A stretch of DNA of 43,896 nucleotides. Source: Streptomyces sp. NRRL S-350 (GTDB lineage: Bacteria; Actinomycetota; Actinomycetes; Streptomycetales; Streptomycetaceae). A program made the position numbers and the translations under genes. The notes under the pieces are model-generated. The model saw nothing but the letters and a program-made list of their open reading frames with translations. It was not told where the DNA came from and made no database searches. Shown here one piece after another: positions 30,752 through 39,119 of the stretch (position 1 is the stretch's first letter; the number at the start of each line of letters is the position of its first letter). The stretch covers positions 1 to 43,896 of the forward strand of contig NZ_JOHO01000057.1 in assembly GCF_000719705.1 (NCBI RefSeq), written 5' to 3'.

Positions 30752-31774
30752 TCAGATCGGGTTCGTGGCGTCCTCGACGGCCTTGTCGGCGACCACGGCG
30801 GCCGGCCCGGCGGCCGCGGACCGGGCCGGCTTCTTCCCGTCCGCGTCCTTCCCGGCCCCGGCGTCGGCCTTCTCCACGGTCCCGGCGTCCGTCTTCTGCT
30901 CGGGCCCGGCGTCCGCCTTCCCGGCGTCGGCGTCCTCGTCCAGGTGCGCGGCGGGGTCGATGCTCGCCGGGTCCTCCCGGCCGGGCCGCTTCCTGCCGAC
31001 GATCACCAGGTACGCCACGGCGCCCAGGAACACCAGGATCGACGTCCAGTCGTTCAGGCGCAGGCCGAAGTAGACGTGGGCCTCGTCGATCCGCAGCCAC
31101 TCGGTCCAGAACCGGCCCACCGTGTACGCGGCGACGTACAGCGCGAACGCCCGGCCGTGGCCCAGCTTGAAGCGGCGGTCCGCCCAGATCACCACCAGGG
31201 CGACGATGACGCACCACAGCGACTCGTACAGGAAGGTCGGGTGGTAGACGCCCTTCACGACCTCGCCGTCGGGCAGCGTCTTGTGGATCTCCAGGCCCCA
31301 CGGCAGCGTGGTCGCGCGGCCGTACAGCTCCTGGTTGAAGTAGTTGCCCCAGCGGCCCATCGCCTGGGCGAGCGCGATGCCCGGCGCGATGGCGTCGGCG
31401 TACGCGGGCAGCGGCACGCCCCGGCGGCGGGCGCCGATCCAGGCGCCGACCGCGCCCAGCGCGATCGCACCCCAGATCCCGAGGCCGCCCTCCCAGATCT
31501 TGAGGGCGTTCCAGGGGTTCTTCCCCTCGCCGAAGTACAGCTGGTGGTCGGTGATCACGTGGTACAGGCGGCCACCGACCAGGCCGAACGGCACGGCCCA
31601 CACGGCGATGTCGCCGACCGTGTGCTTGGCACCGCCCCGGGCGACCCAGCGCTTGCTGCCGAGCCAGACGGCGACGACGACACCGAGGATGATGCAGAAG
31701 GCGTAGGCGCGCAGCGGGACCGGTCCGAGGTACAGGACGCCCCGCGACGGGCTGGGAATGTAGGCGATATCCAT
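30752..31774 (-). CDS. lgt: Prolipoprotein diacylglyceryl transferase
   Basis: A 340-residue membrane enzyme that attaches diacylglycerol to the lipobox Cys of prolipoproteins, the first step of lipoprotein maturation. It begins IPSPSRGVLYLGPVPLRAYA, typical of Lgt, and contains the Lgt signature MGRWGNYFNQELYG (about residues 137-150) and YHPTFLYESLW. About seven membrane segments are visible. A C-terminal tail of about 60 residues rich in Asp, Ala and Lys extends beyond the usual length, as in other actinomycete Lgt. The ATG at 31774 has a weak GGAA upstream. A strong hairpin (31855-31896) separates it from the upstream thiol-oxidoreductase genes, so it probably has its own promoter. LivK and the VWA lipoprotein in this window would be substrates. 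Confidence 0.96.
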   Translation of the reverse strand: MDIAYIPSPSRGVLYLGPVPLRAYAFCIILGVVVAVWLGSKRWVARGGAKHTVGDIAVWAVPFGLVGGRLYHVITDHQLYFGEGKNPWNALKIWEGGLGIWGAIALGAVGAWIGARRRGVPLPAYADAIAPGIALAQAMGRWGNYFNQELYGRATTLPWGLEIHKTLPDGEVVKGVYHPTFLYESLWCVIVALVVIWADRRFKLGHGRAFALYVAAYTVGRFWTEWLRIDEAHVYFGLRLNDWTSILVFLGAVAYLVIVGRKRPGREDPASIDPAAHLDEDADAGKADAGPEQKTDAGTVEKADAGAGKDADGKKPARSAAAGPAAVVADKAVEDATNPI

Positions 31775-31854
31775 GGCAGTTCCGACGCTACAGGGTCCGT
31801 GGCCCCGGTCGGACACCCCCTGGGTCACAGATACCGAACAGCAATGGGCGCGGA

Positions 31855-31896
31855 GCGACCGCCGCCCCCTCCGGACGGGGAGGGGGCGGCGGTCGC
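31855..31896 (-). terminator. 18-bp hairpin terminator after the DsbA-like gene
   Basis: The perfect 18-bp stem 31855-31872 / 31879-31896 has a 6-nt loop, 21 nt downstream of the DsbA-like stop on the minus strand. It is among the strongest hairpins in the window. Confidence 0.88.
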
Positions 31897-31916
31897 GCCA
31901 GGCCGGCCGGGCGGGC

Positions 31917-32780
31917 TCAGCCGGCGGCCGGCGAGGGGTTGTTGGCCTCCGAGGCGGCGCTGGTCGGCGCCGGCGTCTGCCCGTGCGAGCCGGCCGTGCC
32001 CAGTTGCTTGCCCTGGTTGGCGGCGTCCACCCACTTCGCCAGGTTCGCCGGGGTGATCTCGTCGTTGCCGTTCTTCGGGTAGATCGGCTGGCCGTTGAGC
32101 AGCACGGTCGGGGTGGACTTGTAGCTGGACTTGTCGAAGTCCTGCTGCACCGAGGACACCCAGCCGCCGAACTTGTTGTCGTTGACGCAGGCTTGGAACT
32201 CCGGCGTGTCCAGGCCGTCGACCTGCTTGGCCAGGTTGAGGAGGACGGCCTTGTTGCCGAAGGCGTCGCTGGTCTCGTCCGGCTGGTTGCGGTAGAGCAC
32301 GTCGTGGTAGTCCCGGAAGTGCCCGGCGTCCTGGGCGCAGGCCAGCGCGTTGGCGCCGGTCTTGGAGCCCTTGCCCGGCACGGCCCGGTCGATGAACGAC
32401 ACGATGTGGTAGTTGGTGTAGACCTTGCCGGCGTCCTCCAACTGGTCGACGGTCGCCGAGAATTCACGCTCGAAGGTGCCGCAGGCGGGGCAGCGCGGGT
32501 CCTCGTAGACGGTGAGCACGGAGGGCGCGTTGCCGGCGCCGACCGGAATGACCAGGTTCTTGTCGCCGATGGTCCCGGCCGGCGCCGCCGCCGGGGTCTC
32601 CGGCTTGGAGCGCTGGTTCTGCACCACGACGCCGACGACCACGGCGGCGGCGATCACCGCGAGCACGGCGCCGCCCACGATCAGCTTCTTCCTGCGCCGG
32701 GCGGAGGCTTCCTCGGCCTCCCGCTGCTCCAGCATCCGCTCGCGGGCGGTGCGCTTGCCTTCTCGGTTCTTCTCGCTCAT
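31917..32780 (-). CDS. Membrane-anchored DsbA-like thiol oxidoreductase
   Basis: A 287-residue protein with a charged cytoplasmic N-terminus, one membrane segment (about residues 33-54), a Pro/Ala linker and an extracellular thioredoxin-fold domain of the DsbA/DSBA-like (Thioredoxin_4) family. The active site is Cys97-Pro-Ala-Cys100 (YEDPRCPACGTFE). The cis-Pro region is STPTVLLNGQPI. A Ser/Ala/Pro-rich tail follows. Role: oxidising or isomerising disulphides in exported proteins. I place the start at ATG 32780; GTG 32795 has a better spaced GAAGG and is a real alternative. It is downstream of a MauE-type gene, its likely redox partner. Confidence 0.9.
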   Translation of the reverse strand: MSEKNREGKRTARERMLEQREAEEASARRRKKLIVGGAVLAVIAAAVVVGVVVQNQRSKPETPAAAPAGTIGDKNLVIPVGAGNAPSVLTVYEDPRCPACGTFEREFSATVDQLEDAGKVYTNYHIVSFIDRAVPGKGSKTGANALACAQDAGHFRDYHDVLYRNQPDETSDAFGNKAVLLNLAKQVDGLDTPEFQACVNDNKFGGWVSSVQQDFDKSSYKSTPTVLLNGQPIYPKNGNDEITPANLAKWVDAANQGKQLGTAGSHGQTPAPTSAASEANNPSPAAG

Positions 32781-32810
32781 TGCCTTGACATCCACGGTCG
32801 GGGCCTTCGT

Positions 32811-32862
32811 CGGGTGCGGGGTGGGGTGGGGGTGGGGGTGGGGGTGGAGGGGGCCGGAGGGT
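32811..32862. repeat. G-rich (GGGGGT)n-like tract
   Basis: The plus strand carries at least seven runs of 3-5 G separated mostly by single T, with the core gggggtgggggtgggggt. It fills the 81-bp gap between the MauE-type stop (32862) and the DsbA-like start. It could form a G-quadruplex in DNA; the operon mRNA here is C-rich. Confidence 0.8.
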
Positions 32863-33380
32863 CAGCTCGCCAGCCAGCCGTCCACCGAGAGCCGGGTGCG
32901 GGGCCGCCACAGCAGCCACCCGGCCGGCAACAGGAACCCGGTGTCGCGCAGGATCTCCTGCGCGTACGTGGTCTGGGACTCGTCGACGTGCCCGCCGCCG
33001 CCGAAGCAGCCGCAGTCGATCGAGATGCCGCGCGCCCAGGCGGAGGCGATACCGGCGATGAAGACGAGCAGCAGCAGGGCGGAGACCCCGGCGACCAGCC
33101 GGACGCCGAGGCCGATCAGCAGCAGCAGGGCGAGCGCCAGCTCCAGGAAGGGCAGGCCGTAGCCGATCGGTTTGACCAGGCTCTCGGGCAGGATCTCGTA
33201 GGCGCGGACGGCCTGGGCGGCTTCCGCCGGGTCGGCGATCTTGGCCAGGCCGGCCCAGCCCCAGACCACCGCGAGGCCGAGCCGTGCGGCCGTGCCGAGC
33301 CACTCGCTCCAGGCCGGCACCGGCCGCCGCGCCCGCGGCGTGGGCGCCGGCTCACCGGGCTGCGCTGCCGGGCCGGCCAT
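32862..33380 (-). CDS. MauE/DoxX-type membrane protein
   Basis: A 172-residue membrane protein of the MauE (methylamine-utilisation E)/DoxX group. The first segment (ARLGLAVVWGWAGLAKIADP) and later YGLPFLELALALLLLIGLG and GVSALLLLVFIAGIASAWAR are three of four hydrophobic helices. The extracytoplasmic loop has the conserved IDCGCFGGGG motif, whose cysteine pair probably takes part in thiol-disulphide exchange. ATG 33380 has GAGGGGGG upstream; an ATG at 33410 adds ten residues. It lies 81 bp upstream of the DsbA-like gene, and the pair probably passes electrons from exported thiols to the membrane. A methylamine role is unlikely, as no mau genes are nearby. Confidence 0.88.
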   Translation of the reverse strand: MAGPAAQPGEPAPTPRARRPVPAWSEWLGTAARLGLAVVWGWAGLAKIADPAEAAQAVRAYEILPESLVKPIGYGLPFLELALALLLLIGLGVRLVAGVSALLLLVFIAGIASAWARGISIDCGCFGGGGHVDESQTTYAQEILRDTGFLLPAGWLLWRPRTRLSVDGWLAS

Positions 33381-33519
33381 CAGGGGACCCCCCTCGGGAA
33401 ACTCGTTCACTCGCTGATGAACCGCGGGGGAGGGAGGGGGGTTCCTCCGGATTCGGGAATTAAGCCGGATAGGTGACGCCGGGGGATGGTCTGTCCGAAT
33501 CCGCCGAACGCCCGTACGC

Positions 33520-33599
33520 CAGTGGCACCGTCCGTCAGCGGCGCCGGTGATCAGCGGCGCCGTCCGTCAGTGGCAGCGTCGGTCAGTGGCACCCCGGCA
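33520..33599. repeat. Five tandem 16-bp repeats spanning a gene's stop codon
   Basis: Units starting at 33520, 33536, 33552, 33568 and 33584 share the pattern CAG-Y-GGC-R-CCGTCCGT, for example cagtggcaccgtccgt. On the minus strand each of the four internal boundaries supplies a TGA (plus-strand tca at 33535, 33551, 33567 and 33583). The last of these is the stop codon of the small gene at 33583-33816. Because 16 is not a multiple of three, the TGAs fall in all three frames. Confidence 0.85.
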
Positions 33600-33816
33600 T
33601 GCGCGCCGGGTCGAACAGCTCCGGATACCCGTGCCCCGCCCGCTCGGCGGCGTCCCAACGGGCCGCCTCGGCACAGGCGACCGCCTCCCGCTCCGCCCGC
33701 TCGGCCCCCCGCTTGGCCAGCGCCTGCCCCACCTCGGTGTGCGCCCCGACGGCGGCCCCCAGAGCCAGCGCGGCCGCCGCCGCCCGCAGCAGAACGGCCT
33801 GATGGAAACCTCGCAC
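33583..33816 (-). CDS. Small single-pass membrane or exported protein, downstream of trpA
   Basis: A 77-residue protein. A GTG at 33816 is preceded by AAGGGG at a good distance. Residues about 5-25 are hydrophobic (HQAVLLRAAAAALALGAAVG), followed by a charged helix (ALAKRGAERAEREAVACAEA) and a C-terminal tail GYPELFDPARMPGCH with a second Cys. Codon use is typical of real genes here. It lies between trpA, on the far side of the trpA terminator, and the MauE-type gene. I do not recognise a family; similar small proteins occur at this position in streptomycetes, as far as I remember. The stop codon lies inside a tandem repeat. Confidence 0.6.
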   Translation of the reverse strand: MRGFHQAVLLRAAAAALALGAAVGAHTEVGQALAKRGAERAEREAVACAEAARWDAAERAGHGYPELFDPARMPGCH

Positions 33817-33967
33817 CGGCTCACCCCTTCGCTCGCTCCGCTGGCTCCGTGCACCTCGTCCGTTCAGTCGTCCCTCCACTCAACGCCGGTCAACCGCGGC
33901 TGATGCGTGTGCCCGCGACGGTTCACTCGTTCGGGGCGCCCCGAAGTCGACGCGCCCCGCCCCGAGA

Positions 33968-34005
33968 CGACGGCCCGCCACTCCGAGGGGAGTGACGGGC
34001 CGTCG
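33968..34005 (-). terminator. Hairpin terminator after trpA
   Basis: Stem 33968-33984 / 33989-34005: ten pairs, one C/A mismatch and six more pairs around loop GAGG. It starts 23 nt beyond the trpA stop on the minus strand. Confidence 0.8.
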
Positions 34006-34027
34006 ACCGACCGGTGCCGACCGCATG

Positions 34028-34840
34028 TCAGCGCCTGCGCACGCCCTCCGCCAGCTCACCGGCCAGCGCGCGCACGGCGTCCAGCGCCGCCGCCTCGTCG
34101 TCGCCCGCGTCCAGGATCCGCTTCACGAACGCGGAGCCGACGATCACGCCGTCCGCGAACCGTGCGACCTGCGCCGCCTGCTCGGCGGAGGAGACGCCGA
34201 GCCCGACGCAGACCGGCAGGTCCGTGGTGGCCCGGGTGCGGGCGACCAGGTCCTCGGCGAGCGAGCCGACCGCGGACCGGGCACCGGTCACGCCCATCAC
34301 CGCGGCCGCGTACACGAATCCGCTGCCCGCCGCCGTGACCTCGGCGAGCCGGGCGTCCTTGCTGCTGGGGGCGACGACGAACACGGTGTCCAGCCCGTGC
34401 GCCTGCGCCGCCTCGCGCCACTCCTGCGACTCCTCCACCGGCAGGTCCGGCAGGATGCAGCCGGCCCCGCCCGCGGCCGCCAGGTCGGCGGCGAAGCGCG
34501 CCGGGCCGTACCGGTCCACCGGGTTCCAGTACGTCATCACCAGCACCGCCACCCCGGGGTGCGCCGAGGCGGCCTCCTGGACGGTGCGCAGCACGTCCTT
34601 GATCCGCACGCCGCCGCGCAGCGCGATGTCGTCGGCGGTCTGGATGACGGCGCCGTCGAGCACCGGGTCGGAGTGCGGCAGGCCGACCTCGACCACGTCG
34701 CAGCCGCCCTGGATCAGCGCGTCGATCGCGCGGATGCCGCCGTCGACGGTCGGGAAGCCGGCCGGCAGGTAGCCGATCAGCGCGGCCCGGTCCTCCGCCC
34801 TGGCGGCGGCCAGGATGCCGCTGAGCTTGGAATCGGCCAT
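34028..34840 (-). CDS. trpA: Tryptophan synthase alpha chain
   Basis: A 270-residue TIM-barrel lyase splitting indole-3-glycerol phosphate into indole and glyceraldehyde 3-phosphate. The catalytic pair is Glu51 (VVEVGLPHSDP) and Asp62 (VLDG). The phosphate-binding strand has GLGVSSAEQAAQVARFADGV and IVGSAFV. The length is standard. ATG 34840 lies 2 nt after the trpB stop, with AAGGGGGG inside the trpB end, so translation is coupled and the alpha-beta complex is made stoichiometrically. It is the last gene of the trpC-trpM-trpB-trpA unit. Confidence 0.97.
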   Translation of the reverse strand: MADSKLSGILAAARAEDRAALIGYLPAGFPTVDGGIRAIDALIQGGCDVVEVGLPHSDPVLDGAVIQTADDIALRGGVRIKDVLRTVQEAASAHPGVAVLVMTYWNPVDRYGPARFAADLAAAGGAGCILPDLPVEESQEWREAAQAHGLDTVFVVAPSSKDARLAEVTAAGSGFVYAAAVMGVTGARSAVGSLAEDLVARTRATTDLPVCVGLGVSSAEQAAQVARFADGVIVGSAFVKRILDAGDDEAAALDAVRALAGELAEGVRRR

Positions 34841-34842
34841 GG

Positions 34843-36093
<1,251 letters not shown>

Positions 36094-36143
36094 GTGGATT
36101 CCCTTGGGGAGGTTGGATGACGGTGACGTCCGATCGGCTGGTC

Positions 36144-36293
36144 TCAGCCGCGCGTCACGCGCCATCGCCGCCCCGGCACCTGTCCGGGCTCACAGCCGAT
36201 CACGTACCGCACCCGACGCCCCAGCGCCCGGCGCGCGGGCGCGCGGCAGCCGCGCGGGCGGCAGCCGGGGGCGAGTCGGGAGGCGATCTTCAT
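36144..36293 (-). CDS. trpM: TrpM, small modulator protein of tryptophan synthesis
   Basis: A 49-residue Arg-rich basic protein: [17 protein letters not shown], then [20 protein letters not shown]. The RGCRAPARR...RRVRYVIG...EPGQV pattern matches my memory of TrpM, the small protein encoded between trpC and trpB in streptomycetes; in S. coelicolor it is reported to influence tryptophan synthesis and differentiation. The ATG at 36293 lies 9 nt after the trpC stop, inside the trpCMBA unit. AAGGAC is a weak ribosome binding site, so coupling to trpC termination is likely. S. coelicolor TrpM is about 63 residues, so this one is shorter. It has three Cys and no hydrophobic segment. Confidence 0.8.
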   Translation of the reverse strand: MKIASRLAPGCRPRGCRAPARRALGRRVRYVIGCEPGQVPGRRWRVTRG

Positions 36294-36302
36294 CGGGCCG
36301 GG

Positions 36303-37109
36303 TCAGTCCTTGTGCCGGACGGCGGGGTGCGTCCCGGCGGCGACCAGGTCGGCGACCGCGGCGCGCGGGTCCTTGCCGGTCACCAGGGATTCGCCGACCA
36401 GCACCGCGTCGGCGCCCAGGTTGGCGTAGTTGATCACGTCCAGCGGGCCGCGGACCCCGGACTCGGCGATCTTGACGATGCCGTCCGGAATGGCGTGGAC
36501 CACGTTCCCGAAGGTGTTGCGGTCGACCTCGAGGGTCTTCAGGTTGCGGGCGTTGACGCCGATGATCCGCGCCCCGGCGTCGACCGCGCGCCTGATCTCC
36601 TCCTCGTCGTGGGCCTCCACCAGCGGGGTGAGGCCGATCGACTCGGCGCGCTCGATCAGCGACACCAGGGCCGGCTGGTCGAGGGCCGCGACGATCAGCA
36701 GCGCGAGGTCGGCGCCGTGCGCGCGCGCCTCCCACAACTGGTAGGCGGTGACGATGAAGTCCTTGCGCAGCAGCGGGGTGTCCACCGCGGCGCGGACGGT
36801 GTCCAGGTCGGCCAGCGATCCGCCGAAGCGGCGCTGCTCGGTCAGCACGCTGATCGCGGCGGCCCCTCCCGCCGCGTAGTCGCGGGCCAGGGCGGCCGGG
36901 TCGGCGATCGACGCCAGGGCGCCCTTGGAGGGGCTGGAGCGCTTCACCTCGCAGATCACCCGGACCCCGTCGCCCTTGAGGGCGGCCACGCCGTCCTTGG
37001 CCTCCGGGGCCTTCGCGGCGAGCGCCTTCAGCTCGTCCAGGGAGACCCGGGCCTGCCGCTCGGCGAGGTCCTCGCGGACCCCTTCGATGATCGAGTCGAG
37101 CACACTCAC
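36303..37109 (-). CDS. trpC: Indole-3-glycerol phosphate synthase
   Basis: A 268-residue TIM-barrel enzyme closing the indole ring from carboxyphenylamino-deoxyribulose phosphate. The N-terminus [17 protein letters not shown] and the catalytic Lys56 in [13 protein letters not shown] are canonical; [32 protein letters not shown] and KIAESGVR supply the remaining active-site residues. GTG start at 37109, with GGGGGCTCC upstream. It is the first gene of the trpCMBA unit; about 300 bp of GC-rich non-coding sequence lies upstream. Monofunctional, not fused to TrpF. Confidence 0.97.
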   Translation of the reverse strand: MSVLDSIIEGVREDLAERQARVSLDELKALAAKAPEAKDGVAALKGDGVRVICEVKRSSPSKGALASIADPAALARDYAAGGAAAISVLTEQRRFGGSLADLDTVRAAVDTPLLRKDFIVTAYQLWEARAHGADLALLIVAALDQPALVSLIERAESIGLTPLVEAHDEEEIRRAVDAGARIIGVNARNLKTLEVDRNTFGNVVHAIPDGIVKIAESGVRGPLDVINYANLGADAVLVGESLVTGKDPRAAVADLVAAGTHPAVRHKD

Positions 37110-37325
37110 TCAGGAGCCCCCATCTTTTCTGCCAGTTGGCCAGCGAGAGGGCGGGCAGGAGCCCGCCGGCAGTTCGATGGTATCGGCACCCGGAGGTGCG
37201 GGGCGCATCGCCCGGAACGCGTCTCGCGGACCGGACGCCCGCTCCGGCGGCCCTCAGCTGCGGATTCACCGGTCCTCCACCCGCGCCCGGGCGGGCCCGG
37301 CGAGCCCCGGGACGGCCCGGGACGA

Positions 37326-37361
37326 CCCGACACGGCTCGGGGTTACCCGACACGGCTCGGG
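37326..37361. repeat. Direct repeat (16 bp, 20-bp period) upstream of trpC
   Basis: cccgacacggctcggg occurs at 37326-37341 and 37346-37361. Each copy is itself partly self-complementary (cccga...tcggg). The position, 220 bp upstream of trpC and just downstream of the DUF2752 stop (37409), makes it either a 3'-end element of that gene or a site in the trpC promoter region. Confidence 0.75.
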
Positions 37362-37408
37362 ACGGCTCGCGGCGTCGGCCGGGTAGCAGCAGGTGCGGGG
37401 AGGCCCGG

Positions 37409-37852
37409 TCAGAGCAGCGGCGGCGCCAGGCCCGGGCCGACCGGCGAATTGCGCACCACCGTGAACACCAGCACCAGCAGCATGATCAGTGCCCACCGCC
37501 GGCCTCCGACGGTGATCCCGGGCGGCCGGCCGCCGGTCAGCGCGGCCCACGTCCAGCGCAGCCAGAGCACCGCCAGCACGCCGAACAGCAGGACGGCGAG
37601 GGCGTTGTCGTGCAGGGCGCCGGTCAGGTCACCGTGGGCCAGCGCGTGGACGCAGCGCAGCCCCCCGCAGCCGGGGCACCACCAGCCGGTGGCGGTGAGG
37701 AACGGGCAGTCCGGGTAGTGCCCGGGGGCGTTCGGGTCCACCACGGCGACGTACGCGGCGGGGACGGCCGCCGCCGCCGACGCGGCCAGTGGCGGGCCCA
37801 GCCGGCGCAGCACGGGCGGCGGGGCGGAGGCGGTGGTGGGGGCTGCGTTCAC
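37409..37852 (-). CDS. DUF2752 membrane protein
   Basis: A 147-residue protein with the DUF2752 hallmark CPFLTATGWWCPGCGGLRCV (about residues 50-69). Three or four hydrophobic segments are seen (about 18-40, 80-105, 118-138). The conserved CPxCGxxR motif suggests a metal- or thiol-linked function, but the family has no assigned role. GTG 37852 lies just after CGGGGC; the reading frame is open further upstream, so the start is uncertain. It is part of the minus-strand set of small membrane proteins between trpE and trpC, common at this place in streptomycetes. Confidence 0.85.
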   Translation of the reverse strand: MNAAPTTASAPPPVLRRLGPPLAASAAAAVPAAYVAVVDPNAPGHYPDCPFLTATGWWCPGCGGLRCVHALAHGDLTGALHDNALAVLLFGVLAVLWLRWTWAALTGGRPPGITVGGRRWALIMLLVLVFTVVRNSPVGPGLAPPLL

Positions 37853-37890
37853 GCCCCGATTGTGCCCGCGCCCGGGCCCGGGGACGACGA

Positions 37891-37917
37891 AACGGCGGGC
37901 GCGGCGCGCCCGCCGTT
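37891..37917 (-). terminator. 12-bp hairpin terminator after the HGxxPAAW gene
   Basis: aacggcgggcgc (37891-37902) pairs perfectly with 37906-37917 around a 3-nt loop. It lies 54 nt beyond the HGxxPAAW stop and upstream of the DUF2752 start. Confidence 0.75.
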
Positions 37918-37971
37918 CGGTTGTGCGAAAGGCGTGTCGTACGGAGGTGTGCCGTACGGGAGGACCGGTCG

Positions 37972-38235
37972 TCAGGCGGTGGCGACGGCGCGGGCCTCGC
38001 GGGCCTGGACCTGCTCCTCGGCCGACTTGTAGACGTTGGTGCTCGGCTGGCGGCCCATGCCCGCCATCGACATGGCCTTGCCGACGATGCCGCCGAGCAG
38101 CACGACCGCCAGGCCGGCCCAGACGAGCAGCACCGACGGCAGGATCATCGCGACGCCCGCGATGCCGAAGCCGACGAAGGAGATGACGACGCCGGTCCAG
38201 GCGGCGGGGGTGTGGCCGTGTGCTGCTGCTGCCAT
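37972..38235 (-). CDS. HGxxPAAW-family small membrane protein
   Basis: An 87-residue protein with the family motif HGHTPAAW near its N-terminus (residues 6-13), followed by two hydrophobic helices (TGVVISFVGFGIAGVAMILP and VLLVWAGLAVVLLGGIVGKA) and a charged C-terminal tail. The family is actinobacterial, conserved in the trp region, and of unknown function. ATG 38235 has AAGGAG about 10 nt upstream. Members are often annotated simply as membrane proteins; a link to tryptophan metabolism is only positional. Confidence 0.9.
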   Translation of the reverse strand: MAAAAHGHTPAAWTGVVISFVGFGIAGVAMILPSVLLVWAGLAVVLLGGIVGKAMSMAGMGRQPSTNVYKSAEEQVQAREARAVATA

Positions 38236-38415
38236 CTGAATGGTGCTCCTTGGCTCTCGGGGCCCGGCCGGGCCTGCGGGGCCGCCGGCGGGTTGACGGG
38301 TTCCATTGTGCCGGGCCACACACGGACGGCCCAAAGCGGGTGGTGCGTCTATCGCGTCACATGCGCAGGACAGTGGCCGCGGGGTTCGACGGAGCGGCCG
38401 CGGGGCCCGGACGGT

Positions 38416-38513
38416 ACGGCCGGGGGGTCAGACGGCCGGGGGGTCAGACGGCCGTGGGGTCAGACGGCCGTGGGGTTCAGACGGCCGTGGGGTTCAGACG
38501 GCCGTGGGGTCCT
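38416..38513. repeat. Six tandem 16-17-bp repeats spanning a stop codon
   Basis: Units starting at 38416, 38432, 38448, 38464, 38481 and 38498 read acggccg-K-ggggt(t)cag, for example acggccgtggggttcag. The unit nearest the gene encodes its end, Pro-Thr-Ala-Val-stop. On the minus strand five TGAs occur at spacings of 17, 17, 16 and 16 bp and cover all three frames. Confidence 0.88.
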
Positions 38514-39093
38514 CGCCGCGGTCCAGCGCCTTCCACAGGTCGCCCGGCGTGTCGGCCTTCGCCGGGGCCTTGCGGGTGGGCGCCTCGTAGCGGCTGCCCA
38601 TGGTCGGCCAGCGGCGGCCGTGCCGCAGGGTGATCAGCCCGGCGACGGCCAGCAGCACGCCGCCGACCACGGCGACCCACGGCCAGCCGGTGTGCGAGAC
38701 CTCGGTGGCCGCCGAGCCGGTCAGGGCGAGCTTGCGGGCGGTTTCGGTGTCCAGCGCGGCGGTGTCGCCCGCCCCGGCGGCCGCGGCGGCGGCCGCGCCG
38801 ATGCCGGCGAGCAGGGTCAGCGCGCCGACCGCCAGCCGGCCGGCGCCGCGCACCGCGAACACCGCGACGGCCGCGGCCAGGCCCACCAGGGCCAGCCCGC
38901 CGGGCAGTTCGGAGATCCTGCCGCCGGTGACGGAGACGTCCAGGGTGCCGGCCCGGCCCTCGGCCCAGGTCCGCCCGGCCGCGGTCAGCACCAGCACGGC
39001 GCTCAGCACCGTCAGCAGCAGCATCACGCCGAGGGTGCGGCGGCCGGGGGCGGCGGGGGCAGGGGCGGGGGCAGGGGTCTGGTCGGCACTCAC
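38494..39093 (-). CDS. Trp biosynthesis-associated membrane protein (TIGR02234/Trp_oprn_chp family)
   Basis: A 199-residue membrane protein. A Pro/Ala-rich N-terminus is followed by four hydrophobic segments (about 20-40, 66-82, 86-106, 136-156) with the family features VLTAAGRTW, GGRISELPGGLALVGLAAAV and HTGWPWVAVVGGVLL, and a hydrophilic tail ending DRGEDPTAV. The family sits in actinobacterial trp clusters but has no known biochemical role. GTG 39093 starts the protein. The stop codon is inside the tandem repeat at 38416-38513. It follows the Uma2-like gene and trpE on the same strand. Confidence 0.9.
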   Translation of the reverse strand: MSADQTPAPAPAPAAPGRRTLGVMLLLTVLSAVLVLTAAGRTWAEGRAGTLDVSVTGGRISELPGGLALVGLAAAVAVFAVRGAGRLAVGALTLLAGIGAAAAAAAGAGDTAALDTETARKLALTGSAATEVSHTGWPWVAVVGGVLLAVAGLITLRHGRRWPTMGSRYEAPTRKAPAKADTPGDLWKALDRGEDPTAV

Positions 39094-39119
39094 CCGTCCA
39101 CTATCCCCCGCCGGACGGC

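Noticed and set aside
37110..37408. Trp leader peptide upstream of trpC
   Set aside because: The only frame with two Trp codons close together (near 37120-37140) has no plausible short start and runs into trpC without stopping.
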